From the NCBI RefSeq assembly GCF_030125375.1, contig NZ_JASJUU010000001.1:1624971-1688970 (forward strand): DNA of 64,000 bases. Direction: 5' to 3'. Both the position numbers and the translations under genes were made by a program. Source of the DNA: Pseudoalteromonas umbrosa. GTDB taxonomy: Bacteria > Pseudomonadota > Gammaproteobacteria > Enterobacterales > Alteromonadaceae. Below are positions 18,501 through 27,397 of the stretch, one piece after another. The notes under the pieces are model-generated. The model was not told where the DNA came from, ran no database searches, and saw only the letters and a list, made by a program, of their open reading frames with translations. Each line of letters starts with the position of its first letter. Position 1 is the stretch's first letter.

Positions 18501-21500
18501 GTGTCACTCAAAATAAACTGGCTGCGCGATTTTGGATACTCTGGCGTCAATGGCACATACGTGGCCCCAAGCTTTAATATCGCGATCATGCTCACTAACA
18601 GCTCAAGGCTGGGAGCAAAATAAAGACCAATGTAAACCGGTGCTTGGCTTGTGGCTGAGGCAATGCTAGGGTCTCGCGCTAAAATCGCCTTAGCCAGCGC
18701 CGTCGACTGAGTATCTAACGCTTGATAGCTAAGCGCTTTGTCTTGGAACTTAAGCGCTGTGTTATTTGGGTACTTTTGCACTTGTTCGGCAAAAATCTCT
18801 CTCAAGCTGCCACGCTCAGGGAGTGGCGCAACTTGCGGCTGAATTTGCATCAGCAGCTCATGGCTTTGTTGCTTTGACAGCAAGCTAATTTGACTGTGTG
18901 GCTGCTCAACTTCAGTAACGATGGCGTTAACGATAATTTGTAGCTGCGCGATTAATTGCTCAGCCTGAGACGCATCAATTTGCCGTGCACAATAATTCAA
19001 AGAAAACTCAACCTGCTCCGGTGTGGCAGTGACAATAACGGTGATCGGGTAATCACTTTTCTCACGCGTCTCACGATACTGCATTGCCTGCTCTACGCGC
19101 TCACCGTCACTTTCTTGCGCTTCTGGAATTGGATAATTCTCAAACACAAATAAGGTATGGAATAACGCATCCCCTTGGCTTTGCACACGAGATAATTCTG
19201 CACCACTGTGGGTATTAATATCGGCGATTTCCAGCTGAATTTGCGACATCATCTGTGTGATCGTTGCATCCGTTTGCCAATTTACCGCCAAAGGTAAGGT
19301 ATTGATGAACAGACCTACACTTGAATGAATATCCGCAACAGGCATATCTCGACCAGATACTGTGGTCCCAACGATTGTTTGCTGATCTTGGCAATAGCTT
19401 TGCAGTAACTTGTGCCAAGCAAATTGCATGGCAGCATTGAGTGTCACACCGGCATGCTTACACACTTTATTTAACGCACTAAACTCATCACCTGCAATCA
19501 CAAACTGACTGCGTGCAGGTTCAGTGACGACGCGCTCATTAGCTAAATCAAATGACTGGCTCAGCAGGTAATTAACGTCATTGGCATGCTCAAATTCAGG
19601 CATTTTTTGCTGCCAAAATGCATCCGTTTTGTCTTTGTTTTCATGCAGGTATACCTGCGCGGCTTGATAAGCATGGTCATGTTGGATAACGGGCTGTTCA
19701 CCGGCTTTCAGCTGGTTGTAAAAACCGTTGACGGTCTCCAGTAGATTACCCACACTCCAGCCATCGCCAATGCTGTGATGCTCCGTTTTTAGGACGCTAT
19801 AATGGTTGTCGCTGTGCTTGAACACTACCACTCTAAAGAGCCCAGGCTTTGCCAAATCAAACGCTGTGAGCCTATCTTGAGTGAGTAGTTCATTCATTTT
19901 TTGCGCACTTTCACCATCAGGCAAAGTAGTTAGATCTACTACTTTGAAATGCGCGTCATTCAGCACCAGATTTTGGCTGATCACTTGCAGCATCTGCGCT
20001 TGCCAATTAAATGCCATACGCAGCGCTGGGTGTTTATCAGTCGCTAACTGCCAAGCTGCTCGATACAGTTCAAGGTCTAGCTGAGTATGATAGTCCACTA
20101 ACAACTGTACTCGATATGCATCATCATCTGGCTGATTTAAGGCATGATAAATAAAACCTTGTTGCAAACTATTGGCAGGATATAAAGCCTCTACAGAAGC
20201 CTGTGACTGGAGGTCTTGCAGCAGCTCAAAACTAATCTGCGCCTGCGGGAAGTCACTTGGCGTGCTCACCCCTCCAGCTTGCATCGCCCTCACACCTTGA
20301 GCAATCACCTGCTCAAGTGCACGCTCAAAAGCACGGACAAATTGCGCACCTTGCGCTGGCGAAAGTCTGGATTCAATCTCAATGCTCAACGCATCCTGTT
20401 TAATTAATCCCAACACATTGAGCATTAAGTCACTGTCATTGTCAGCGCTAACCGCTGCGCCAACAGGCTCTCCGGTAATTTGCCAATGAGCAGGTTCAGC
20501 CGTTTTATACTGCCCAAGGTAGTTAAAACATACATTTGGCAGAGGTGCAGGTAACTTTTCAGGGTCGAATTGATACAGCGCACCGAAACCGATGCCCTTA
20601 TCAGGAATAGCGCGCAGCATGTCTTTGTTTGCAGCAATGGTTTGCTCTACAGATTGTGCGCATTCGAGCTTAACTGGGTATAAACTGGTGAACCACCCCA
20701 CTGTTTGGTTCACTTCTAGTGCATCCTCAATGGCTTCTCGACCGTGGCCTTCGAGCATAATATGATGAGACTTAGACCCAAATACAGTTTCCATGGCAAT
20801 GGCAAGCGCACTGAGTAACAACTCTTGCGTTTGCGTGTTGTATCCTTGAGCTGCTTGCTGTAGCAAAACCTCTGTTTGCTCGACCGATAAAGACAAGGAT
20901 AATTTCTGCATTGCATGTAAAGGCTGTGGACTTGGCTGTTCTGCCATCACCTCAGACCAATAAGCCGTTTGCGCTTGGTTACGCGCTGCGTATTGCGCCA
21001 GTCCGTCAACCCACTGACGATAACTGGTTTGCTTTGCCAACAGGCTTTGTCCAGCAAGAATTTGCTCAAGGTCGTTAAGCAAAATGCCCCAAGAGACAGT
21101 ATCTATGATCAAGTGATGGAAAATAAAACACAATCTATCGCGGCCATCGCTATGCCCTTTTAGCCTAACCACACGCCATGTTGGGCCTGCAAAAATATCC
21201 AAGCTGGCTTGTAAAGTGCTTAAGGTGTCACTGACTTGTGCCTCATCCAACAAAGAGATATCCAGCTCAGTTAACTCAAACAGCACTTCTTCACAATAGC
21301 GGTTTTTCCGCTCAACAATACTTCGGCTACGCAACATATCATGCTGATAGCTCAGTGTGGTTAGCGCCTCATTTAAGTCATCATGGGATAAGTCATTCGG
21401 ACAATAGGCACTAAATGCTTGGTTGAAGTGGTGCACATTGGCAAAGTTTTGTGCAAAGAACCAATTTTGCGTTGGGTGCAGGTCAAAATCACCTAATAAA

Positions 21501-24500
21501 ACCCCTTGCTCTGACAGCACCTCTACTTTCGCGACATCATCATTATCGGTGATAAATTCTGCCAATTCCGCCACGCTTGGCGCGACAAAAATATCTTTCA
21601 CTTTAAGGGTGTAGCCCGCGCGTCTTAGGGCTGATACCAAACTGATGCTCACGATTGAGTCGCCACCAATTTGGAAAAAGTTATCGTTTATACCCACTTT
21701 TTCAAGGCCGAGTACACCTTGCCAGATGCCACAGAGTTCTGTTTCTAAATCATTGCGCGGTGCTTGATATTCAGTGCTGGCAATAAACTCAGGCTCTGGT
21801 AATGCTTTTCTGTCTAATTTGCCATTGAGTGTCAAAGGTAATGCATCAATCACCACAAAAGCGGCTGGCACCATATACTCTGGAAGCTGTTTTGCTACAA
21901 ACTGTCTCACATCATCTAAATCAATCGATGCATTAAGCTCTCCAACTAGATAAGCAACCAGCGCTTTTTGTTGATTGTGCTCTTTATCAATCACCGCAAC
22001 GTGTTTTATTTCTGGGCGCTTTAATAAGCAGTGTTCAATTTCACCCATTTCGATACGGTAGCCACGTACTTTTACCTGAAAATCTTTACGGCCTTTGAAT
22101 TCAATATAACCTTTTTCATTCCAACAACCGTTGTCGCCTGTACGATATAGTCTACCAAGTGTAGGGTGTTCAAAATATGCAAGGTGAGTACGCTCTGGGT
22201 CATTAAAATAGCCCTGAGCGACTCCAATGCCGCCGATGTGAATTTCACCTAAAATACCAGCAGGACAATGATTGCCATATTGATCCAGCACCCACATAGC
22301 TTGGTTCGGCATTGCCAAACCATAAGGAATGCTCTGCCAATCCGGCTCAACCGTTTTTATTTCATGCCAAATAGACCAGATACTGCCTTCAGTGGCACCA
22401 CCCAAACTCATCACTGTGGCATGTGGTGTCATATTGCTTAGCTGCGTGGGTAGGCGCAGTGGGATCCAATCTCCACTCATCATATAAACACGCAAACTGT
22501 CAACATTGCGCGCTTGTAATGCTTGCTCATTCGCAAGCAGTTGCGCAAGCTGTGGTACTGTATTCCAAATTGTCACTTGGTGCGCTTCGACCATGTCTAA
22601 CCAATGGTCTGTGTCTTGCACTTTGTCTTGCTCAGGAAGCACAATGGCGGCCCCCACAGCCAAAGCGCCAAACACATCGTATACAGATAAATCAAAACTC
22701 AAATCCGAAATACCAAAAATACGGTCTTCTGGCATGACCTCGAAACGCGCATTAATAGCAAAAATGGTATTCATGGCACTTTCGTGGGTGATCACCACCC
22801 CTTTTGGCTGGCCAGTACTGCCCGATGTGAAGATCACATACGCAATCTCATGCGGCAGAGGCAAAGCTAAGCTTTCTCGCCATAGGCTATCTGCCTGCGC
22901 ACTGTTTGTTGCGGCCTCTTCAACTAAAGTGAATTGGAATTCGCTCAACCATGGCTCATTTTGAATGCGCTCGAATAACGCTTTCGAAATTAATACCTGC
23001 TGCACACCGCCTGCCAATAAAACCTGATGAATACGAGAATTTGGCCAAGCCACGTTGATTGGCAAATAAGCACACCCTGCGGTATTAATGGCCAGCAGTG
23101 CAGCAACTTGATACTCACTCTTTTCGCACATGACAGCGACCAGCTCACCGCGATTAGTAGCTTTTGAGGCCACTTGGTAAGCAATGCCGTAGCGGTATTC
23201 GCTCAGGGTATGATAATCAATTTGACGGCTTGCCGTGATCACAGAGACGCGTTCAGGGTACTGCGCAACTTGTAAGTCAAAGCCATCAATTAAATTATGC
23301 TCTGGGTATTTTGCAGGGAAGTCATTCCACTGGTGTTCAATCAAATGTGTTTGTGCTTCAGTCAGCGTGCTGATGCAGCCACATATTTGATGGGCATCAT
23401 CTTGCTCCAAATGCGTAATAAAACGTTTTTGTATTTCACCAATTTCTTGTAAAGCCTGGGGATTAAACTGTGCGTCTGCTGCGACAATTTTTCGCAGCAA
23501 CTGTGAACCTGTTTCGAATAACGTAAAGTCTAACTCAAACTGTGCAACAACCGGGGTTAACAGCACGCCTTCCACTGTGACCGTATTATCTTCACCTAAA
23601 CGGATCTGCTGTTCAGGTAACCCCGCTAGCACCTGCATCAAGCCCGGAATAATATGAGACGTTTTTAGCTGTGCAAGATAGTTACACACCACGTTAATGT
23701 TCTTGCTGCTCAAGCCTGATGGAGCTTTATTCAAAAGTAGTGCAGTCAGCTGCTCACTGATGGTCTGTAATAATTCAATCAGTGACTTTTGATGAACCGC
23801 CGTGATAGACAGCGCTTCTAAATCGACATAATGGCCTAACAGGTAACGGTTTTTGCGCGTTCTTCTGGCGATCGGTACACCTATGGTGACGTCTTCATCG
23901 TTAGTTAAACGGCTCACCATTAAAATGGTGCTTGCCAGAATAACGCAGTAAGGGCTGATACCGTGCTCAGCAGCCACTTGCTTGATTGGCTCAATGCACT
24001 CGGTGGTATTGTCCAATAGTACAGCCACGTCATCACTGCTAGCCGCGCTGTGTGACTTTTTCATGATGAAGTCTACTGGGCTCACTTGCACATCGGCAAA
24101 GTCTTGATCTTTGGCAGCGTAATATTCAATATCTGGTGTGAGTGTTGAGCTGTCATCCTCACTCGATAAGAGTCTCAGTAAATCATTCACTAAAATCTGT
24201 AAAGACCACTGATCGCACACTATGTGATGACCTTTGATCAACACTATCACCTCAGAGTCTTTCAGTACTTGATAGTAAAATTCAAAATTACGTATGCTGG
24301 TATCAATGAATTGCGCATTATACTGATCGCATAATTCGGAGGCGCTCAAAGCGGTGTCCGCCATCACTTGCCACTGTACTGTGCCCGAATTGAAAGTGAG
24401 TTCAGGGGTATCCGCTGTCAGCTCTACTTTACTGTGGATCACTGGGTGGCGTTGTTGTAATTGAACAAGCGCTTTTTGCAACTGTTCAAAACAATCTTCC

Positions 24501-24616
24501 ATGGTAATCTTAAGTGCACTAGAGACGTTAAAAACAGGGCTAGTTGGTGCAATTTCTTGCCCTTGCCAAACTTGTAGTTGGCGCTGGGACAGTGATTGAG
24601 AATGTTCGTTACGCAT
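15587..24616 (-). CDS. NRPS, modules 1-2: C(starter)-A(Cys)-T-E-C-A(Thr)-T-E
   Basis: The protein has about 3009 residues. Domain order: C (HHIVCDQWS near 129), A (TSGSTG near 590), T (IGGDSI near 981), E (HHLIID near 1165, EGHGRE near 1287), C (HHSIGDG near 1611), A (near 2095), T (IGGDSI near 2490), E (near 2683). The first A pocket reads D-L-Y-N-M-S-L-I-W, one change from the classic Cys code; its A5 region is GGATEGSIW, like siderophore Cys domains. The second reads D-F-W-N-I-G-M-V-H, the classic Thr code. E domains imply D-Cys and D-allo-Thr. The first condensation domain keeps HHxxxD rather than the DxxxxD of heterocyclisation domains, so thiazoline formation is not expected; it should accept the aryl-polyene acyl-ACP. 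The start at 24616 has GGAAG upstream; an ATG at 24682 lacks an SD. Confidence 0.92.
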   Translation of the reverse strand: MRNEHSQSLSQRQLQVWQGQEIAPTSPVFNVSSALKITMEDCFEQLQKALVQLQQRHPVIHSKVELTADTPELTFNSGTVQWQVMADTALSASELCDQYNAQFIDTSIRNFEFYYQVLKDSEVIVLIKGHHIVCDQWSLQILVNDLLRLLSSEDDSSTLTPDIEYYAAKDQDFADVQVSPVDFIMKKSHSAASSDDVAVLLDNTTECIEPIKQVAAEHGISPYCVILASTILMVSRLTNDEDVTIGVPIARRTRKNRYLLGHYVDLEALSITAVHQKSLIELLQTISEQLTALLLNKAPSGLSSKNINVVCNYLAQLKTSHIIPGLMQVLAGLPEQQIRLGEDNTVTVEGVLLTPVVAQFELDFTLFETGSQLLRKIVAADAQFNPQALQEIGEIQKRFITHLEQDDAHQICGCISTLTEAQTHLIEHQWNDFPAKYPEHNLIDGFDLQVAQYPERVSVITASRQIDYHTLSEYRYGIAYQVASKATNRGELVAVMCEKSEYQVAALLAINTAGCAYLPINVAWPNSRIHQVLLAGGVQQVLISKALFERIQNEPWLSEFQFTLVEEAATNSAQADSLWRESLALPLPHEIAYVIFTSGSTGQPKGVVITHESAMNTIFAINARFEVMPEDRIFGISDLSFDLSVYDVFGALAVGAAIVLPEQDKVQDTDHWLDMVEAHQVTIWNTVPQLAQLLANEQALQARNVDSLRVYMMSGDWIPLRLPTQLSNMTPHATVMSLGGATEGSIWSIWHEIKTVEPDWQSIPYGLAMPNQAMWVLDQYGNHCPAGILGEIHIGGIGVAQGYFNDPERTHLAYFEHPTLGRLYRTGDNGCWNEKGYIEFKGRKDFQVKVRGYRIEMGEIEHCLLKRPEIKHVAVIDKEHNQQKALVAYLVGELNASIDLDDVRQFVAKQLPEYMVPAAFVVIDALPLTLNGKLDRKALPEPEFIASTEYQAPRNDLETELCGIWQGVLGLEKVGINDNFFQIGGDSIVSISLVSALRRAGYTLKVKDIFVAPSVAELAEFITDNDDVAKVEVLSEQGVLLGDFDLHPTQNWFFAQNFANVHHFNQAFSAYCPNDLSHDDLNEALTTLSYQHDMLRSRSIVERKNRYCEEVLFELTELDISLLDEAQVSDTLSTLQASLDIFAGPTWRVVRLKGHSDGRDRLCFIFHHLIIDTVSWGILLNDLEQILAGQSLLAKQTSYRQWVDGLAQYAARNQAQTAYWSEVMAEQPSPQPLHAMQKLSLSLSVEQTEVLLQQAAQGYNTQTQELLLSALAIAMETVFGSKSHHIMLEGHGREAIEDALEVNQTVGWFTSLYPVKLECAQSVEQTIAANKDMLRAIPDKGIGFGALYQFDPEKLPAPLPNVCFNYLGQYKTAEPAHWQITGEPVGAAVSADNDSDLMLNVLGLIKQDALSIEIESRLSPAQGAQFVRAFERALEQVIAQGVRAMQAGGVSTPSDFPQAQISFELLQDLQSQASVEALYPANSLQQGFIYHALNQPDDDAYRVQLLVDYHTQLDLELYRAAWQLATDKHPALRMAFNWQAQMLQVISQNLVLNDAHFKVVDLTTLPDGESAQKMNELLTQDRLTAFDLAKPGLFRVVVFKHSDNHYSVLKTEHHSIGDGWSVGNLLETVNGFYNQLKAGEQPVIQHDHAYQAAQVYLHENKDKTDAFWQQKMPEFEHANDVNYLLSQSFDLANERVVTEPARSQFVIAGDEFSALNKVCKHAGVTLNAAMQFAWHKLLQSYCQDQQTIVGTTVSGRDMPVADIHSSVGLFINTLPLAVNWQTDATITQMMSQIQLEIADINTHSGAELSRVQSQGDALFHTLFVFENYPIPEAQESDGERVEQAMQYRETREKSDYPITVIVTATPEQVEFSLNYCARQIDASQAEQLIAQLQIIVNAIVTEVEQPHSQISLLSKQQSHELLMQIQPQVAPLPERGSLREIFAEQVQKYPNNTALKFQDKALSYQALDTQSTALAKAILARDPSIASATSQAPVYIGLYFAPSLELLVSMIAILKLGATYVPLTPEYPKSRSQFILSDTQTPILLCEAGLEANLSEVLDGLDTSVQVLSYDELNQEEVDIDLSVVNTTADDLAYVIYTSGTTGQPKGVMQPHHNVVRLFDSCEQEYQFTAQDVWVMYHACTFDFSVWEIWGALLHGGCLVIPDKACTRDPREFIALCQNQGVTVLNQTPSAFYSFTDTAVSQGAQLPALRYVIFGGDKLNMARLAPWWQAYGNTQTKLINMYGITETTVHVTYQELSPDNNQHQSLIGRPLSDMSAYVLDANQNLVPVGVVGELYVGGAGLARGYLNRKELTRERFIENPFAAQLPASQESRLYRSGDLVRRLADGQLEYIGRNDEQVKIRGFRIELGEIENILIAHQDVKQAVVIPRLLQGTQQLIAYVVSQGETALNHDVLNTYLAEQLPEYMVPSAIMAIEQVPLTVNNKVDRKALPDPVFDAQSDYVAPTTELESQLCDIWQALLGLEKVGIDEHFFRIGGDSIISIQLMSQLRLLGYTLKVKDIYESPTVAQLAKKLEQLPQAQTVQAEQGVLTGEFDLLPVQSWFFDLGLSQPNHWNQSFMLTVPETLTTSQVELACHALVEHHDMMRVRFAPQGDTYRQSYLSLNELDLAAWCGVAQIDVTGLSDTQIGEQLSQWQESFDLKNGPLFKLVHLQGYGDGVARICFIFHHLIIDGVSWRVLSQDMQTLLTDKTLAAKTSSYRQWVNSMQNYPTDHSSELNYWQHVVEHSNALNVTESVSEHSLSLSVEHTQMLLRQSNEGYNTEINDLLLAALSLTLPQVLSGTEHVITLEGHGREDIDEHLDVSQTLGWFTSLYPVKLTAYDDLSTVVVQTKEMLRAVPNKGVGYGAFFQAGQITQKLPLINFNYLGQFNRSTSGLESWQIVQESCGQLIGEQNEMALMLNINGMIDSDQLVFSIQSRLGQQLSADFERYFATNLQHVIEHTAHIAEQGAVATPSDFIANDLSVEHLAHLNSVLEEADLDEQDDTCDDNIMEI

Positions 24617-24706
24617 TGGGTTTATACTTCCATTATTATTTTTGTGATGGCATAAAAAGGCGTTCAACGCCGCGAGCGTCATGATTTAGTTGATTGCTGT
24701 CAGTGA

Positions 24707-25465
24707 TTAGGCACATGTATAGCCTCCATCGACATACACAGTGCTACCTGTAGTCCATTCACTTTCTAATAAATTAATGATTTCTTTTGAAACATGCTCT
24801 GGTGAACCAAATCCTAGCGGGTGCATGCTAGCTAGCTTTTCAAAGTGACCCGGTTGCGCCATACCTTGATAGCCATCATTGAGCTTGGTTTGGATCATGC
24901 CTGCGGCAATGCAATTGACCAGTACGCGATCTTTAGCCAATTCCAGCGCTGCACAGCGGCTTAAACTACCTAGCGCCCCTTTACTGGCCGCGTAGCCGGA
25001 GATGCCCGCCTCACCAGCTGACTGACTTACTGAAGACAGCAAAACAAGAGAAGTTGTACCCGCTGTATTTCTCACGCTTTTGCGGGTAAATGCCTTAATC
25101 ATTGCCAGCGCACCGCCGCAGTTAACACGGTAAATCTGCTCAAAGTCGGCATAACTGGATTGGCGTAGCGTGGTCATCGCGTGTACACCTGCACAAAATA
25201 CAGCCCCCTTAAATGCACCATATTGCTTGGCATTGTCGATAATGAGTGGTGTCAATTCGTCTGGCATATTCAAATCAGCCACCGCCGTTTTATGCTGTCC
25301 GGGTAAAGACTCGGCCAATTCGCCTAAGGTTTTTTCATTTCGCCCTATCAATAGGAGTTCGTAACCTTTATTTGCTAAATCAAGGCAGGTTCTCTGCCCA
25401 AGATCTGAGGTTGCACCAAGCACCAAAACTCTTAATGGAGCCCCATCAATATTCATTGTTTCCAT
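24707..25465 (-). CDS. Short-chain dehydrogenase/reductase of the aryl-polyene pathway
   Basis: A Rossmann-fold SDR of about 252 residues with GATSDLG for NADPH binding, a catalytic Ser in LLSSVSQ, YAASK as Tyr-Lys motif and a C-terminal VDGGYTCA. All catalytic residues are present. It likely reduces 3-ketoacyl-ACP intermediates of the polyene chain, or a related carbonyl; the exact substrate is inferred from context. The open frame extends to an ATG at 25528, but a perfect 11-bp hairpin lies at 25499-25524 and no SD precedes that ATG. The ATG at 25465 (METMNID) has purine-rich GAGAAGAAG upstream and is preferred. It is followed by the first NRPS gene. Confidence 0.85.
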   Translation of the reverse strand: METMNIDGAPLRVLVLGATSDLGQRTCLDLANKGYELLLIGRNEKTLGELAESLPGQHKTAVADLNMPDELTPLIIDNAKQYGAFKGAVFCAGVHAMTTLRQSSYADFEQIYRVNCGGALAMIKAFTRKSVRNTAGTTSLVLLSSVSQSAGEAGISGYAASKGALGSLSRCAALELAKDRVLVNCIAAGMIQTKLNDGYQGMAQPGHFEKLASMHPLGFGSPEHVSKEIINLLESEWTTGSTVYVDGGYTCA

Positions 25466-25498
25466 TACTATGCTTCTTCTCTTTAAAGGCCACGTCAC

Positions 25499-25524
25499 GC
25501 CAAAAGCACGACTGTGCTTTTGGC
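25499..25524 (-). promoter_or_regulatory. Intercistronic hairpin between two SDR genes
   Basis: GCCAAAAGCAC and GTGCTTTTGGC form a perfect 11-bp stem with a tetraloop GACT. It lies just 5' of the preferred SDR start and just 3' of the degenerate SDR gene. There is no U-tract, so a processing or mRNA-stability element is more likely than a terminator. It is the only sizeable gap between the ammonia-lyase leader and the NRPS genes. Confidence 0.65.
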
Positions 25525-25552
25525 TCATATGCGTATACTCAATGTTGAATTG

Positions 25553-26269
25553 TTAAACGGATATTTCTGTGCTTGGGCGCATGGTCATACACTGCCCTGT
25601 CATCATGTTGTTGTAATGTGAAAAGTGCGCGATAAACTCGATAAACTCCTGCTGCAAAAACACAGTTGGTCGCATACCGAATACTGAACGCTTTAGTGCG
25701 CGGCGCATTTTCTTTCGCTCAGCTTCATCCTTTGCTAAATAAGGGATCACGGCACTGTTGATGAATACGGTATCGCTCGTTAGCTCTCTGGCTAAGGTTT
25801 TCATAAATGCATTCAAAGCGTGGTTGGCCACTGAATTCACCTCTTGCCCGAGATAACTCAAACTGTCTGAATAGAGAGGGAAAACAATGTTCGCTCCCAC
25901 TTCTTTCACAAACGTCGCCAGACTTTGATAAATTAAAAAAGTATTATCTAAGTAGGTTGTTATTTTCGCCAAGCAACTCCCGTCTGTGAACAGTGCCTGC
26001 TCATTTGCACACTGCACACCTTGGATAACAACCAGTGGCTTTCCACTATCAAGCATGCCTTTTTCGGTCAATAGCAACTGAATATCAGGCTCATCTTGCG
26101 CTTTGATTTCAGCCAGTGACAAACTCGGAAGTGACACATTTTGCGATTGAAATTGCGCTGAGGGCGCTATCAAAATCACATTGACGTTTGCACTGAGGTA
26201 GTGATCAACCACCGCCTGATCAAACTCACTTTCTGCTTGTACCAATAATAAAGTTTGCGCCGCACTCAT
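25553..26269 (-). CDS. Degenerate SDR-like protein lacking catalytic residues
   Basis: The 238-residue product follows the SDR length and secondary-structure rhythm, with a recognisable tail such as FMKTLARELTSDTVFINSAVIPYL. However, the glycine-rich cofactor loop is replaced (VQAESEFD). The Tyr-x-x-x-Lys motif aligns with SVANHAL, leaving neither Tyr nor Lys. It is therefore unlikely to be a working reductase alone. Overlap of 4 bases with the upstream ketoreductase suggests it may form a heteromer with it, with an active plus pseudo subunit; this is inference. The alternative is a chain-shuttling or scaffolding protein of the polyene system. Confidence 0.75.
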   Translation of the reverse strand: MSAAQTLLLVQAESEFDQAVVDHYLSANVNVILIAPSAQFQSQNVSLPSLSLAEIKAQDEPDIQLLLTEKGMLDSGKPLVVIQGVQCANEQALFTDGSCLAKITTYLDNTFLIYQSLATFVKEVGANIVFPLYSDSLSYLGQEVNSVANHALNAFMKTLARELTSDTVFINSAVIPYLAKDEAERKKMRRALKRSVFGMRPTVFLQQEFIEFIAHFSHYNNMMTGQCMTMRPSTEISV

Positions 26270-26985
26270 ATTAAAAACCCTCCGTCCAAATGGATAACTT
26301 CTCCATTTTGATAATTTGGCGCATCTGATGTGAGGTGCAATACCGTGCGTGCAACTTCACTACACTGCCCCATGCGTCTGACACTGGTACAGTCGATAAT
26401 AGGCGCAACAATAGACTGCTCTGCACTGTCAACCATTTGTGTTTCGATCAAACCCGGCGCGACGGCATTACACAAAATATTGTCTTTTCCATACTCACGC
26501 GCGATGGTTCTGGTCATACCGATGATGGCGCCTTTAGACGTGGCATAGTTAATTTGACCTTCGCGCCCCACTACACCACTTTTTGAGACCATATTGATAA
26601 TGCGACCAAATTGCTGCGCTTTAAAAATTGGCAGCACCTGTTGGCATAAATTAAAAGTGCCTGTTAAATTCGTCGTCAGTACTTTTTGCCAATCTTTTAG
26701 GGCCATCAGCTGTATCAGGCTATCGTGATTAATCCCTGCGTTATTAACCAAAATATCAATACGTTCATCTCGCGCTTTAATAGTCTCAATGCTATCTAGC
26801 ACAAAACCACTGTCAGATATTGACCCCTGTAACCACGTAAAATTAGGGTTAGATTGCAGCTCTTCAGGTACACTCGAACGGGCAATGCCGTAGACTTTTG
26901 CGCCCTCTATGAGATACTGGCGGCAAATTTCCAACCCGATACCTTTGGAGCAGCCACTCACAATGGCGACTTTCCCTTTAAACAT
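26266..26985 (-). CDS. 3-ketoacyl-ACP reductase (FabG-like) of the aryl-polyene pathway
   Basis: A 239-residue SDR with GCSKGIG, NNAG, a catalytic Ser in NMVSKSG, YATSK and a C-terminal HLDGGFLI, all typical of FabG. It should reduce the 3-keto group after each KS-CLF extension, using NADPH. The gene overlaps the FabZ-like gene by 8 bases and the degenerate SDR by 4, showing translational coupling. Aryl-polyene clusters encode a dedicated ketoreductase of this type. Role confidence is high; the exact chain substrate is inferred. Confidence 0.9.
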   Translation of the reverse strand: MFKGKVAIVSGCSKGIGLEICRQYLIEGAKVYGIARSSVPEELQSNPNFTWLQGSISDSGFVLDSIETIKARDERIDILVNNAGINHDSLIQLMALKDWQKVLTTNLTGTFNLCQQVLPIFKAQQFGRIINMVSKSGVVGREGQINYATSKGAIIGMTRTIAREYGKDNILCNAVAPGLIETQMVDSAEQSIVAPIIDCTSVRRMGQCSEVARTVLHLTSDAPNYQNGEVIHLDGGFLI

Positions 26986-27397
26986 CCTTTTCTCCTATTT
27001 GCTCTAAATATCGGATGGCTATGCGTGCACTCGCAACTTCTTGATCATTTACCCAAGCCGCAACCTTAAACTTCACCAGCTCACCCAAAGCAATCTCTAC
27101 CATGGCTCGGATTTCTAAAACCTGACCTGGTAACACAGGTGTTAAAAACTTAACCTTGTCTATCCCTGCAATCACGCCTTTAGATTTGCCGGTAATGCAT
27201 AAGCCACTGGCTTGAGCCATCGCCTCGACAATCAATACACCAGGAAACACAGGTTCATCTGGGAAGTGCCCTTCTAAACAAGGTTCGTTATAGCCAATAA
27301 ACTTTTGCGCGATAATAGACTCGTTTGGCTGTACCTCGATGACCTTATCAACAAACTTAAATGGCGGTTTATGCGGTAAATTATCCGGTGAAATCAT
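26978..27397 (-). CDS. FabZ-like 3-hydroxyacyl-ACP dehydratase
   Basis: The 139-residue hot-dog protein contains GHFPDEPVFPGVLIVEAMAQ, the FabZ active-site stretch with catalytic His and Glu. It would remove water from 3-hydroxyacyl-ACP to leave the trans double bonds of the polyene. No enoyl reductase is encoded nearby, consistent with a fully conjugated chain. The gene overlaps the permease gene by 4 bases (ATGA). Confidence 0.9.
   Translation of the reverse strand: MISPDNLPHKPPFKFVDKVIEVQPNESIIAQKFIGYNEPCLEGHFPDEPVFPGVLIVEAMAQASGLCITGKSKGVIAGIDKVKFLTPVLPGQVLEIRAMVEIALGELVKFKVAAWVNDQEVASARIAIRYLEQIGEKDV

Noticed and set aside
23900-24616. First NRPS domain as a heterocyclisation (Cy) domain, suggested by the Cys pocket downstream
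   Set aside because: The motif is HHIVCDQWS, the normal condensation form, not DxxxxD, and an epimerase follows the module.
15587-24682. Start of the first NRPS at the ATG at 24682
   Set aside because: It lacks a Shine-Dalgarno sequence, while the ATG at 24616 has GGAAG and starts the conserved domain.
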